NCBI RefSeq assembly: GCF_000014805.1
Contig: NC_008570.1
Location: 1,493,001 to 1,557,000 of the forward strand
DNA: 64,000 nucleotides
Reading direction: 5' to 3'
Origin: Aeromonas hydrophila subsp. hydrophila ATCC 7966
GTDB lineage: Bacteria; Pseudomonadota; Gammaproteobacteria; Enterobacterales; Aeromonadaceae
Shown: positions 44,613 through 55,647 of the stretch, one piece after another
Position numbering within the stretch: the stretch's first letter is position 1
Layout: every line of letters starts with the position of its first letter
Translations under genes and position numbers: made by a program
Notes under the pieces: generated by a model
Seen by the model: only the letters and a program-made list of their open reading frames with translations
What the model was told of the DNA's origin: nothing
Database searches by the model: none

Positions 44613-46595
44613 ATGCAGTTGATGAAATTTTCTCCCTTGGCGCTGGTGGTAGCCAGCCTGATGAGCTCGGGTGGCCTCGTGGCCAAGGAGTGGGACACGG
44701 TGGCGGCGCGCGCCAGCGCCGCCGACGGCTATGAAGTGCGGGCCAGCCAGTTTCGGGTCGCCAAGGTGCCCATCGATTATTTTGCCGGCCTGCAGGCCGG
44801 GGCCCGTTCGCTGACCCTGCCGTTGCCCGACGGGGGAGAGGTGACCTTCACCCTGCAAGCCTATGATCTGCTGCCGGCCGATCAGGCGGCCAAATTCCCC
44901 GAGATCCTGACCTTCAAGGGCTATAACCCGGCGGTACCGGTAGAGACGGGACGTTTTGACCTGGGGCCGCTGGGCTTTCACGCCATGTTCACCCATCAGG
45001 GCAAGACGGTGTTCGTCGACCCGCTGCGCAATACCGACGGTTATGCCGTCTATTACCAGCAGGATGCCTACAGCCGGCTGGAGGAGGACGCGGACAAGGT
45101 TATCGGCAGCGAGGCCAGCAGGGCGCTGGCGCACAAGGTGCAGGTGGATGGCAACGTGCGCAAGCGTTACGTCATCGCCATCTCGGCGGCGGGGGAGTAC
45201 ACCCAGTTCCACGGTGGCTCCAAGGTGCTGGCCACCGCGGCCATCGCCACCCTGCTCAACCGGGTCAACGAGGTGTACCAGCGCGATGTGGGGGCCGAGT
45301 TTCAGCTGGCCAGCGGCAACGACAACATCATCTTTACCGATCCGGCCAGCGATCCCTTCACCAATGGTGATGCCGACGTCGACATCAACAGCGTGGTGCA
45401 GGCCAATGCCCAGACCCTGCCCAGCGCGCCGCTTGGACAGTTCGACATCGGCCATGTGGTCAATACCGGGGGCGGCGGGCTGGCCAATCTCGGTGCGCTC
45501 TGTACCGTCACCCGTTCGCAGGGCATGACCGGCTCGGCCACTCCGGTGGGGGATGCCTTCTTTATCGACTACGTGGCCCACGAGATTGGCCACCAGTTCG
45601 GCGCCGACCACACCTTCAACGGCACCACCAACAGTTGTGGCAGCGACAATCGGGAGGCAACCCAAGCCTGGGAGCCGGGCAGCGGCACCTCCATCATGGC
45701 CTATGCTGGGATCTGCGGGGACGAGAACATCCAGCCCCACAGCGACCCCTATTTCCACAGCAAGTCCATCGAGCAGATGCGGGCGCACATGGCGACCGTG
45801 CCGGCCTGCGGCACCACCCTCAACCTCGTCAACAATGCGCCCCAGGCAGCGGCCGGGGCCAGCCGCATCATTCCGGCCAATACGCCGTTCGTGCTCAAGG
45901 GGGCCGGTGCCGATCTGGACGGGGATCCTCTGACCTACACCTGGGAGCAGATCGACCTGGGCACGGAATCGAGCAGCCCGGCCACCATGGTGGACGACGG
46001 CAGCCGGCCGCTGTTTCGCTTCGTTTCTCCCACCAGCTCGCCGGAGCGGATCCTGCCGAGCCTGCCCTCTCTGCTCTCGGGCACGCTCGCCAAGGGCGAG
46101 GCCTGGCCCACGACCAACCGGGATCTCAACTTCCGGTTGACGGTGCGTGACGGCAAGGGCGGTGTCGCCAGCGACGACATGAAGGTTCAAGTGGTCAACA
46201 CCGGCAGCGCCTTCCGGCTGACTGCCCCGCTTGGGGGGGCGTTGACGCCGGGGGCAAGCCAGGCGGTCAGCTGGGATGTGGCCGGCACCACGCTGGCGCC
46301 GATCAGCTGCAGCAAGGTGGATCTGTTCATCACCCAGAACGAGGGAACCAGCTGGAGCAATCTGGCGGTCAGCCAGCCCAACAGCGGCGCCGCCACCGTC
46401 ACCCTGCCGGCGGATCTGGCCAGCGCCGCCCGCCTGAAGGTGGCCTGCAGCGACAACATCTTCTTTGCCATCAGTCCGGCCAAGCTGCCGGTCGCCCAAA
46501 GCGGCGGCAGCTCGGGCGGTGGCGGCGGTGGTGGCGCCATCGGTCTCTGGACTCTGGCGCTGGCCTTGCTGGGTTGGCAACGGAGGCGCGGATGA
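44613..46595 (+). CDS. Secreted reprolysin-type metalloprotease with GlyGly-CTERM tail
   Basis: 660 residues from ATG 44613, with AGGA eight bases before. A signal peptide (MQLMKFSPLALVVASLMSSG) and an N-terminal prodomain-like region precede a metzincin domain whose zinc site is HEIGHQFGADH (about residue 328), followed by a methionine turn candidate TSIMAYAGICG. A PKD-like domain (about 420-530) and a further beta domain follow. The end is GGSSGGGGGGG, one hydrophobic helix (AIGLWTLALALLGW) and QRRRG: the GlyGly-CTERM sorting signal, which is cut by rhombosortase and found on type II secretion substrates. It probably acts outside the cell or on its surface. Confidence 0.88.
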   Translation: MQLMKFSPLALVVASLMSSGGLVAKEWDTVAARASAADGYEVRASQFRVAKVPIDYFAGLQAGARSLTLPLPDGGEVTFTLQAYDLLPADQAAKFPEILTFKGYNPAVPVETGRFDLGPLGFHAMFTHQGKTVFVDPLRNTDGYAVYYQQDAYSRLEEDADKVIGSEASRALAHKVQVDGNVRKRYVIAISAAGEYTQFHGGSKVLATAAIATLLNRVNEVYQRDVGAEFQLASGNDNIIFTDPASDPFTNGDADVDINSVVQANAQTLPSAPLGQFDIGHVVNTGGGGLANLGALCTVTRSQGMTGSATPVGDAFFIDYVAHEIGHQFGADHTFNGTTNSCGSDNREATQAWEPGSGTSIMAYAGICGDENIQPHSDPYFHSKSIEQMRAHMATVPACGTTLNLVNNAPQAAAGASRIIPANTPFVLKGAGADLDGDPLTYTWEQIDLGTESSSPATMVDDGSRPLFRFVSPTSSPERILPSLPSLLSGTLAKGEAWPTTNRDLNFRLTVRDGKGGVASDDMKVQVVNTGSAFRLTAPLGGALTPGASQAVSWDVAGTTLAPISCSKVDLFITQNEGTSWSNLAVSQPNSGAATVTLPADLASAARLKVACSDNIFFAISPAKLPVAQSGGSSGGGGGGGAIGLWTLALALLGWQRRRG

Positions 46596-46915
46596 GGGCT
46601 GGCTGGCTGGTGTTGGTATCCCTGCTCGGCGGTTGTCAGGCGGACGCCGATACCCTGGAGCAGGCGGTCAGCGCCAGTCTGGCCAAGCAGGATTACCGGT
46701 TGATCGTGCGGGCCGGGCGCGGCGAGGTGGCACCCGGCATTGCGCCGGAGCAGCAGGCCTCGGCCAAGGCGCGCTGCGGCGTGCGCTACCTCGATGGCCT
46801 GGGGGATGTCATCAAGCCCGGGCAGGAAGAGGCCCAGGCCAAGCTGGCGGCCTACGCGGCCGATTACAACCGGCGCATGCTGGCGCATTGTCCCGCTGTT
46901 GCCGGCAAGCAATAA
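46592..46915 (+). CDS. Small lipoprotein of unknown function
   Basis: 107 residues from ATG 46592, which overlaps the protease stop by four bases (ATGA). The signal MRAGWLVLVSLLGGC has a clear lipobox (LGGC, Cys 15). The mature part is about 92 residues, helical and alanine-rich, with two further cysteines (KARCGVRYL, LAHCPAV) that could form a disulfide. No known domain is recognised. Tight coupling to the protease gene suggests a joint role, such as inhibiting, maturing or anchoring it, but this is inference. Confidence 0.7.
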   Translation: MRAGWLVLVSLLGGCQADADTLEQAVSASLAKQDYRLIVRAGRGEVAPGIAPEQQASAKARCGVRYLDGLGDVIKPGQEEAQAKLAAYAADYNRRMLAHCPAVAGKQ

Positions 46916-46956
46916 GTCTGCGCGTAGCAAGAGCGTGCGAAGGGCATACCAAGGGA

Positions 46957-46982
46957 GGGAGGCGTGAGCCTCCCCCTTTTTT
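46957..46982 (+). terminator. Terminator after the protease-lipoprotein pair
   Basis: GGGAGGC (46957-46963) pairs with GCCTCCC (46968-46974) and a run of C then six T follows. It lies 42 bases after the lipoprotein stop. Confidence 0.85.
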
Positions 46983-47086
46983 GCAGCCGCCATTTGCCGG
47001 TCACAAGGCTTGTACCCATGGCGTGCTCGTCGCACAATGCCAGCACGCATGGCCGCATGGGCGGCAAAGAGAGAAGGAAAATCAAG

Positions 47087-47725
47087 ATGATGGATGTAGC
47101 CGATCTGCGCCGCGAATACACCCGGGGTGGATTGCACCGGGCCGATCTGCCAGCCGAGCCCCTTGCCCTGTTCGAGAAGTGGCTGGCCCAGGCGTGCGAG
47201 GCCAAGCTGACCGATCCCACCGCCATGGTGGTGGGCACCGTCGATGCCGACGGCCAGCCCTGGCAGCGCACCGTGCTGCTCAAGCACTACGATGCCGAGG
47301 GCATGGTGTTCTACACCAACATGGGCAGCCGCAAGGCGCATCAGCTGGAGGGCAACCCCCGCATCAGCCTGCTGTTTCCCTGGCACACGCTGGATAGACA
47401 AGTGCATGTGACTGGCCGGGTGGAGAAGATGAGCACCTTTGAGGTGATGAAGTACTTCCACAGTCGCCCCAAGGACAGCCAGATCGCCGCCTGGGTTTCC
47501 CAGCAGTCGACCCGCATCTCGGCGCGCGGCGTGCTGGAGGCCAAATTCCTCGAGCTCAAGCAGAAGTTTGCCAATGGCGAAGTGCCGCTGCCGAGCTTCT
47601 GGGGTGGTTTTCGGGTGCGGATCGACACGGTCGAATTCTGGCAGGGGGGCGAACATCGCCTGCACGATCGTTTCTACTACACCCGCGAAGGGGAAGGCTG
47701 GCACATCGAGCGGCTGGCGCCCTGA
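47087..47725 (+). CDS. pdxH: Pyridoxamine/pyridoxine 5'-phosphate oxidase
   Basis: 212 residues from ATG 47087, with AAGGA eight bases before. FMN-dependent oxidase that makes pyridoxal phosphate. Family segments are [59 protein letters not shown], and the C-terminal [22 protein letters not shown], whose Arg and His contact the phosphate and substrate. E. coli PdxH is 218 residues. Confidence 0.96.
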   Translation: MMDVADLRREYTRGGLHRADLPAEPLALFEKWLAQACEAKLTDPTAMVVGTVDADGQPWQRTVLLKHYDAEGMVFYTNMGSRKAHQLEGNPRISLLFPWHTLDRQVHVTGRVEKMSTFEVMKYFHSRPKDSQIAAWVSQQSTRISARGVLEAKFLELKQKFANGEVPLPSFWGGFRVRIDTVEFWQGGEHRLHDRFYYTREGEGWHIERLAP

Positions 47726-47754
47726 GTGCCCGCTGCCGCTGACAAGGAGTCTGT

Positions 47755-48369
47755 ATGCGTCTGTATGGCGATCTGAAGTCCGGCAACTGCTACAAGCCCT
47801 GGTTGCTGGCCCGCTGGCTTGAACTGCCCCTCGACTGGGTGCCGGTGGATGTGCTGGCGGGGGAGACCCGTACCCCCGATTTTCTGGCCATCAACCCCAA
47901 CGGCAAGATCCCGGTGCTGGAGCTGGCCCACGGCGATACCCTGGCGGAATCCAACGCCATCCTCTTCTATCTGGCGCAGGGCTCGCCCCTGTGGCCGACC
48001 GAGCCGCGCCAGCAGGCCGAGGTGCTCAAGTGGCTGTTCTTCGAGCAGTACAGCCATGAGCCCTATATCGCGGTAGCCCGTTTCATCGTGCACTATCTGG
48101 GGCGGCCGGAGTATCAGGAGGCGCGCCTCGACGGGCTCAAAGCCGGCGGCGAAAAGGCGCTGGCGGTGCTGGAGCAGCAGCTCAAGCAGAGTCCCTACCT
48201 GTGCGGTGATTCCCCGACCATCGCCGACATCGCGCTTTATGCCTACACCCATGTGGCGGAGGAGGGGATCTTCTCGCTGCAGGGCTGGCCAGCTATTCGC
48301 GACTGGATCGCCCGTATCGAGGCGCATCCCCGTCACCTGAGCCTGCCGGCTGCCTGCCAGGCCGGCTGA
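47755..48369 (+). CDS. Glutathione S-transferase family protein
   Basis: 204 residues. An N-terminal thioredoxin-like domain (MRLYGDLKSGNCYKPWLLAR, with the glutathione-binding NPNGKIPVLEL and LAESNAILFYLA) is followed by an all-helical C-terminal domain (SPTIADIALYAYTHVAEEGI). The SGNCYK segment resembles beta- or nu-like bacterial classes with Ser or Cys near the active site. The substrate is unknown. Its stop overlaps the next gene by one base (TGATG). Confidence 0.9.
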   Translation: MRLYGDLKSGNCYKPWLLARWLELPLDWVPVDVLAGETRTPDFLAINPNGKIPVLELAHGDTLAESNAILFYLAQGSPLWPTEPRQQAEVLKWLFFEQYSHEPYIAVARFIVHYLGRPEYQEARLDGLKAGGEKALAVLEQQLKQSPYLCGDSPTIADIALYAYTHVAEEGIFSLQGWPAIRDWIARIEAHPRHLSLPAACQAG

Positions 48370-49988
48370 TGGAGCTGCTGATCGAGCGGGCCCTGTGGCA
48401 GTCCCACTGGGCGCCGGTGCTGCAAGCCTGGCAACGGCAGGGCGGCCGCTGGCTGTTGCTGCAGAGCAAGGTCGATGAGGGTTTGCCGAGCGATATTGGC
48501 GGACTCTGGTCCGGTTGTCCGCCCGATGGCGTGCGTTCGGCCAGCGCGCTGCTGGCCGCCTGGTTGGATGGCGACTTGCCTGCCCAGCCCGCGAGGGATC
48601 CGAGCCGCCAGATCCTCATCAGCGGCTCGGCCTCCCTGCTGACCCTGGCCCGGGAGGAGGGGCTGCTGACGCTGGGGCCACAGGGCGCCGATCTGACGCT
48701 GACGGCGCCAGACGATCTGGGCGCCGTGCTCAACCGCCTGCGGGCCCGCCGTCTGACGGTGCCGGTGCTGGCCGAACCCGCCTCGCCGTCGGGGCCTGCC
48801 CTGCAACTGCGTCCCCTGCTGGCGTGCGATGAAGCCGACGTGGTGCGCTATTGCAGCGATGCGGCTCTCGCCCGCTACACCCTCAACATCCCCCATCCCT
48901 ACCCGCCGGAGGCCGCTCGCGACTGGCTGGCCGGTTGCTGGCGCAAGGCGGCGCTCGGGCTGGGCTGGAGCTGGGCGCTGACCCTGCCGGCGGGTGAGGG
49001 CCAGGCGCCGCTGGTGGGGGTGATCTCGCTGCACTGGAATGGCGAGCTCGCCTGGTGGGTGGGCGTGCCCTGGCAAAATCGCGGGCTGGCGACCCGGGCC
49101 GCCCGGCTGGTCAAGGCCTTTGCGTTTGACCGGCTGCAACTGCCGGTGCTGACCGCCCGCCATATGCCAGGCAATCTGGCCTCCGGCCGGGTGATGGCCA
49201 AGCTTGGCATGCGCTATTGCGGTCGGCGTGAGCTGAGTGGTCAGCCGCCGTGCGAGGTGAGCTACTGGCAGCTGGAGCGAAGCCAGACGCTGGCGGCGCC
49301 GCTGACACGGCAGTTGGCCCCTCTGCTGGCCGACGAACGGGTGGTGGCGGCCATCCTGCAAGCAGGCGCCGAGGAGGGTGAGCCGAGGCGGCTGGCCCTC
49401 TTTCTGGTAGAGCAGGGGGAGCCAGAGAGCGGACTGGCTGTCGACTCCCTGCCCGAGCGGGAGGGCGACGGGCCACTGGCGCTGGAGTATCACGATCAGG
49501 CTGTGCTGGCGCAGGCCGAGCCGGACCAGCTCTACTTGTACCGGGGGCTGCTGCTCAAGGACCATGAAGAGCAGGGGCTGGATTATCTGCAGCAGCTGGC
49601 CAGCCTGCAGCGCCAGGGCCCGGCGCCGCTCACGCTGGCGGAGCGGCGTCAGCGGCTCGGCTGGCTGGGCACCTTGGCCCGCCGGGCCAGCGGCGAGAAC
49701 ACACAGGGGGAGGGGGTCAGCCGCCGTTATCACCAGCTCTGGCTGCTGGTGGAGTTGCCCGCCCTCATCGACGAGCTGGCCGGACGCTGGCATCGCGGGC
49801 CAGACCAGACGCTGAGCTGGCTGGAGCAGATGGAGCCCGAACTGTTTGCCGCCTATCGGGCGACCATCACTACCCTGCAACCGAGCGATCTGCAAGCACT
49901 GCTGCGCCTGCTGGCCGTGCGGTTTCCTGAGTCCACCCTCCCATTTCTCGACAAAGGTGCTCAGGGCGGCGGTCAGTTTGTGGAATAA
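48369..49988 (+). CDS. Three-part GNAT-containing protein with unknown flanking domains
   Basis: 539 residues. Residues ~145-305 are a RimJ-like GNAT domain (LRPLLACDEADVVRYCSD, LAWWVGVPWQNRGLATRAAR, ARHMPGNLASGRVMAKLGM). The N-terminal ~135 residues match nothing I know. The C-terminal ~235 residues have a beta-strand region (RRLALFLVEQGE, GPLALEYHDQAVL) then a helical bundle (DYLQQLASLQRQG, HQLWLLVELPALIDELAGRW, SDLQALLRLLAVRFPE). That order recalls a nucleotidyltransferase with its helical domain, but the catalytic GS and DxD residues are absent. The gene overlaps the GST by one base, so co-expression is likely. Function is unknown. Confidence 0.75.
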   Translation: MELLIERALWQSHWAPVLQAWQRQGGRWLLLQSKVDEGLPSDIGGLWSGCPPDGVRSASALLAAWLDGDLPAQPARDPSRQILISGSASLLTLAREEGLLTLGPQGADLTLTAPDDLGAVLNRLRARRLTVPVLAEPASPSGPALQLRPLLACDEADVVRYCSDAALARYTLNIPHPYPPEAARDWLAGCWRKAALGLGWSWALTLPAGEGQAPLVGVISLHWNGELAWWVGVPWQNRGLATRAARLVKAFAFDRLQLPVLTARHMPGNLASGRVMAKLGMRYCGRRELSGQPPCEVSYWQLERSQTLAAPLTRQLAPLLADERVVAAILQAGAEEGEPRRLALFLVEQGEPESGLAVDSLPEREGDGPLALEYHDQAVLAQAEPDQLYLYRGLLLKDHEEQGLDYLQQLASLQRQGPAPLTLAERRQRLGWLGTLARRASGENTQGEGVSRRYHQLWLLVELPALIDELAGRWHRGPDQTLSWLEQMEPELFAAYRATITTLQPSDLQALLRLLAVRFPESTLPFLDKGAQGGGQFVE

Positions 49989-50020
49989 TGCCCGCTCTGC
50001 TGTACGAGGAGTAACGCTGT

Positions 50021-50542
50021 ATGCTGAGAACCGAGCGCCCCGGCGACATGCTGCCGGTCTATGACCTGGTGAGCGCCGCCTTTGGCCGTTCCGACGAGGC
50101 CGAACTGGTCAACCGCCTGCGCGAATGTGGCGCCGCCGTGGTGACCATGGTCGAGGAGGAGGAGTACGAGTTCATGGGGCACCTGATGCTGAGCCCGATC
50201 ACCATTAACGGCATGGAAGGGCCTTGGCTCGGTCTTGCGCCCGTGGCGGTCCATCCCGATTGGCAGGGGCAGGGCATAGGGTCGGATCTGGTACGCGAGG
50301 GGCTGGACACGGCGCTGGAGATGGACTGGAAGGCTGTGGTGGTGCTGGGTGACCCGACCTATTACAGCCGCTTCGGTTTTCGCCCCGCCAGCGAGTTCGG
50401 CCTGCACTGCATCTACGAAGTGCCCGCCGACTGCTTCATGGCGATGGAGCTGCAGGAAGGCGGCCTGACCGGGATGCAGGGCGAAGTGCTCTACCACCCG
50501 CTGTTTGACGAGCTGCCTGACGAAGCGCCGCTCGAGGCATGA
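50021..50542 (+). CDS. YhbS-like GNAT N-acetyltransferase
   Basis: 173 residues. The acetyl-CoA motif is LAPVAVHPDWQGQGIGSDLV, followed by AVVVLGDPTYYSRFGFRPAS, both hallmarks of the YhbS family. The C-terminal part EVPADCFMAMELQEGGLTG is also family-like. The substrate is unknown; YhbS-type proteins have been linked to translation-related or small-molecule acetylation. AGGAG lies about ten bases before the ATG. Confidence 0.9.
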   Translation: MLRTERPGDMLPVYDLVSAAFGRSDEAELVNRLRECGAAVVTMVEEEEYEFMGHLMLSPITINGMEGPWLGLAPVAVHPDWQGQGIGSDLVREGLDTALEMDWKAVVVLGDPTYYSRFGFRPASEFGLHCIYEVPADCFMAMELQEGGLTGMQGEVLYHPLFDELPDEAPLEA

Positions 50543-50558
50543 ATGGTCTATATCTGTG

Positions 50559-50585
50559 AAAAAGGCGCCCTCGGGCGCCTTTTTT
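50559..50585. terminator. Bidirectional terminator between the YhbS-like gene and roxA
   Basis: AAAAAGGCGCCC (50559-50570) is complementary to GGGCGCCTTTTT (50573-50584). The two genes converge here and both strands carry T-runs. Confidence 0.93.
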
Positions 50586-50601
50586 ATCTCTGTCCGTCAG
50601 C

Positions 50602-51732
50602 TCAGCTGAAGAACCAGTAGCCGCGGTTGACCAACCGGGTCAGCAGCTGCAGGAAGCCGGCCTGATCGGCAAGCTCCACCATGTCGGCCTGGGTGACCAT
50701 GTCCTTGTCGCACAAGAGCGAAATGGCTGCCGCATCTTCGCTCTGCAGCGTCCAGGCTTCGCCGTCGATGTAGCACTGCTGGCTCTCGCCGCTGAACCAG
50801 ACGGTGCGCAGGCCCGGCACCTTGATGGCGGGCTCGCCCTGGGTCAGCAGGTCGGCCACTTCCTCGGCGCTGTAGTCCGGCTCCACCGGATTGACGTCCA
50901 GATCGTGCTTGGCCTCGGAGATCATGGTGCCGAACCACTCCTTGAACAGGGTCTCGTCATCGAGGGCCTGCTGCATCAGCTCGCGCAGACGGTGCAGCTC
51001 GTGGGGCTGGATCTCGCCGTGGCGGGCGCGAGGCTTGAGATCGGCATCGCCGTAACGCTCGGTGCGCACCTCGTTGTCGATCAGGTGATCGGCAAAGGAG
51101 GAGATAAGCGCCTTGGCATCCGGCGCGCGGAAGCCCACCGAGAAGTTCAGGGACGGCTCGATGGCGTAGCCCTCGTGGGGGAATCCAGGCGGGATGTAGA
51201 GGATATCGCCCGGCTCCATGATGACGTCGATGATCGCCTCGAACGGCTCGCAGTGCAGCAGGGCAGCGTGGGCGGCGAACTCGTTCAAGGGCTTGGCATC
51301 GCCGACGCGCCAGTGGCGCTTGCCCTGGCCCTGGGTGATGAAGACGTCGTAGTTGTCGATGTGGGGGCCGACGCCGCCGTGAGGGGTGGAGAAGCTCACC
51401 ATCACATCGTCAAAACGCCAGCCCGGAATGAACTGGAACGGCAGCGCCAGCTCGTTGACCTCGGGGGCCCAGTGGTTGCAGGCCTGCACCAGCACGGTCC
51501 AGTTCTCTTCACCTAGGTGATCGTAAGATTCGAAGGGGCCGTGAGCCGCCTCCCACTTGTTGTTGAAGCGGGTGACCAGGCGCGATTCAATCACCTCTTC
51601 CATGGCCAGACCTGCCAGCTCGTCCGGGCTGATGGGATCCTGAAAGTCGGTGAAGCCGCCCTTGATGAGCAGTGGGCGCTTCTGCCAGTAGTGCTCGAGG
51701 AAGTGAGCGATATCCAGATTGAGTTGGTACAT
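50602..51732 (-). CDS. roxA: Ribosomal protein uL16 arginine 3-hydroxylase RoxA (YcfD)
   Basis: 376 residues from ATG 51732, close to 373 in E. coli. A cupin-like JmjC 2-oxoglutarate/Fe(II) oxygenase: the iron ligands are the HxD in GGVGPHIDNYDVF and a distal histidine in PPGFPHEGYAIEP. The typical N-terminus (DIAHFLEHYWQKRPLLIKGG) and the C-terminal winged-helix part (DGEAWTLQSEDAAAISLL) are present. It hydroxylates an arginine of ribosomal protein L16. It follows purB on the minus strand beyond a strong terminator. Confidence 0.94.
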   Translation of the reverse strand: MYQLNLDIAHFLEHYWQKRPLLIKGGFTDFQDPISPDELAGLAMEEVIESRLVTRFNNKWEAAHGPFESYDHLGEENWTVLVQACNHWAPEVNELALPFQFIPGWRFDDVMVSFSTPHGGVGPHIDNYDVFITQGQGKRHWRVGDAKPLNEFAAHAALLHCEPFEAIIDVIMEPGDILYIPPGFPHEGYAIEPSLNFSVGFRAPDAKALISSFADHLIDNEVRTERYGDADLKPRARHGEIQPHELHRLRELMQQALDDETLFKEWFGTMISEAKHDLDVNPVEPDYSAEEVADLLTQGEPAIKVPGLRTVWFSGESQQCYIDGEAWTLQSEDAAAISLLCDKDMVTQADMVELADQAGFLQLLTRLVNRGYWFFS

Positions 51733-51835
51733 AGGTCTTCTCGTCAAAGGGTTCGACAAAGGTCAAGAGAGGTCTTGCCGGAGGCGGTGGCTGGCCTCGG
51801 GCAAGACCTCTTGCAAAGGGTGTATAGGGTGCCAC

Positions 51836-51880
51836 ATAAAATAACCGGGGCCCTGTTGCAGATCATGCACAGGGCCCCGG
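51836..51880 (-). terminator. Terminator after purB
   Basis: CCGGGGCCCTGT (51845-51856) pairs perfectly with ACAGGGCCCCGG (51869-51880). On the minus strand it is followed by TTATTTTAT. It separates purB from roxA, although some read-through is likely as the T-run is broken. Confidence 0.82.
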
Positions 51881-51897
51881 TGGTGTCACTTATCCGC

Positions 51898-54010
<2,113 letters not shown>

Positions 54011-54110
54011 ATCTTCACAGCCCTGTTCTGTTCATTCACCGGCCGATGCCATGAGCCGGCCTGGAAGTTGCCAATCATGTATCGCTGCCTTGTGCTGTTT
54101 TGTCTTTGTC

Positions 54111-54189
54111 CCCTCTCCCTCAGGGAGAGGGTCAGGGTGAGGGGGGTTATCCCCTCATCCCCAACCCTTCTCCCGCGAGGGGAGAAGGG
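54111..54189. repeat. Paired-hairpin intergenic repeat
   Basis: Two palindromes lie side by side: CCCTCTCCCTCAGGGAGAGGG (written in full it is 21 bases, 54111-54131) and CCCTTCTCCC-GCGA-GGGGAGAAGGG at 54165-54189, joined by a stretch rich in G on one side and C on the other (GGGTGAGGGG, CCCCTCATCCCCAACCC). This form is a well-known dispersed intergenic repeat in many gammaproteobacteria. It fills most of the gap between mnmA and hflD. Confidence 0.8.
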
Positions 54190-54222
54190 AGTACAGCGCG
54201 GACGCTCGTGAGCGCCCAGCCC

Positions 54223-55329
54223 TTAGACCGGATGGCTGAAACGTTGTTCGATGATGCCGCCGCCCAGACACACTTCCCCGTCGTAGAAGACGGCGGATTG
54301 ACCCGGGGTGACCGCCGCCTGTTTCTCGTCGAAGATGACCCGTATGGTCTCATCGTCGATGGGCTGGATCAGGCAGGGAATATCTTCCTGCCGATAGCGG
54401 GTCTTGACGGTGCAGCGGCGCGGCGCGCGAATGGGGGTGCGATCCACCCAGTGCAATTGGCTGGCGATCAGGCCATCGGAGTAGAGACGGGGATGTTCGC
54501 CCTGTGCCACCACCAGGGTGTTGCGCTCCACCTCTTTGTCGACCACGTACCAGGCCTCTTCGGTGGCATCTTTGCGACCGCCGATGCCAAGCCCCTTGCG
54601 CTGACCCAGGGTGTGATACATCAGGCCCTGATGCTCGCCGATCACCTTGCCGTCCACGGTTTCGATGGGACCGGGCTGGGCGGGCAGGAACTTGGCCAGG
54701 AAGTCCTTGAATTTGCGCTCACCGATAAAGCAGATGCCGGTGGAGTCTTTCTTCTTGGCGGTGATGAGATCCAGCTGCTCGGCGATGCGGCGCACCTCCG
54801 GTTTTTCAAGATCGCCGACCGGAAACAGGCTCTGACCCACCTGAGCTTCGCTCAAGGTGTAGAGGAAGTAGCTCTGATCCTTGTTGGTATCCAGGCCGCG
54901 CAGCAGGCGCGGGCGGCCGGTGCTATCGTCACGGCGCACATAGTGGCCGGTGGCGATGTAGGTGGCACCCAGCTCCTCGGCGGCAAACTCCAGGAACGCC
55001 TTGAACTTGATCTCCTTGTTGCACAGGATATCGGGGTTCGGCGTACGGCCGGCCTTGTACTCTTCGAGGAAGTGCTCGAATACGTTGTCCCAGTACTCGG
55101 CGGCGAAGTTGATGGTGTGGAGTTTCATCCCCAGCTTGTCGCAGACGGCCTTGGCATCAGCCAAATCCTGGGCGGCAGAGCAGTACTCGTCCGTGTCGTC
55201 TTCTTCCCAGTTCTTCATGAACAAGCCTTCGACCTGATAGCCCTGCTGCTGGAGCAGGTAGGCCGAGACGGAAGAATCCACGCCGCCGGACATGCCGACG
55301 ATCACCTTGATTTGGCTGTTGTCTGTCAT
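54223..55329 (-). CDS. mnmA: tRNA 2-thiouridylase MnmA
   Basis: 368 residues, as in E. coli. It thiolates U34 of Glu, Gln and Lys tRNAs. The PP-loop is [16 protein letters not shown] (residues ~11-26). The catalytic cysteines lie in [14 protein letters not shown] and [12 protein letters not shown]. The tRNA-contact domain ([12 protein letters not shown]) and the C-terminal beta-barrel ([19 protein letters not shown]) follow. Lies between nudJ and hflD. Confidence 0.98.
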   Translation of the reverse strand: MTDNSQIKVIVGMSGGVDSSVSAYLLQQQGYQVEGLFMKNWEEDDTDEYCSAAQDLADAKAVCDKLGMKLHTINFAAEYWDNVFEHFLEEYKAGRTPNPDILCNKEIKFKAFLEFAAEELGATYIATGHYVRRDDSTGRPRLLRGLDTNKDQSYFLYTLSEAQVGQSLFPVGDLEKPEVRRIAEQLDLITAKKKDSTGICFIGERKFKDFLAKFLPAQPGPIETVDGKVIGEHQGLMYHTLGQRKGLGIGGRKDATEEAWYVVDKEVERNTLVVAQGEHPRLYSDGLIASQLHWVDRTPIRAPRRCTVKTRYRQEDIPCLIQPIDDETIRVIFDEKQAAVTPGQSAVFYDGEVCLGGGIIEQRFSHPV

Positions 55330-55647
55330 TAGTCGAAGTTACCAGTTCGTTTAAACGGGGCGTATTCTACCAGAATTTCGCGCCCCCGGTCACATATCCA
55401 TGCCGCCGTTCCCATCAGGAACTCGGCAGCAGGAAATCGTTTTTCTATTTGTCGGCGCCATGATGAAAAAGTGGCGCCAAACGGTCCCGCATAGCCTGTT
55501 CACGATCTGTCACAAGAGGCCGTCAGCAAGGTAAAGAGCAGCGCAGGAACCGGAACGTATAGATATACGTGAGCTTTCCTGATTGCAAACAAGCGAGCAG
55601 CACATGAGCCTTGATCACGGCCTCGCAGTAAGAGCATGGGCAGGCTC
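55330..55647. other. Gene-free gap between nudJ and mnmA with an inverted repeat
   Basis: 318 bases with no credible gene. The main structure is ACGTATA-GA-TATACGT at 55555-55570, a perfect 7-bp inverted repeat, flanked by AGGAA about ten bases before and TTTCCT after, which can extend the fold. A second inverted repeat, GGCGCC with GGCGCC around ATGATGAAAAAGT, lies at 55455-55479. This could be the mnmA leader region or a small RNA. Confidence 0.4.

Noticed and set aside
44487..46580. 697-residue minus-strand frame
   Set aside because: It is antisense to the metalloprotease gene, with low-complexity Arg/Gly/His sequence and no domain.
49276..49988. Active aminoglycoside nucleotidyltransferase fused to an acetyltransferase
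   Set aside because: The fold order is suggestive but the catalytic GS and DxD residues are not present, so no resistance function is claimed.
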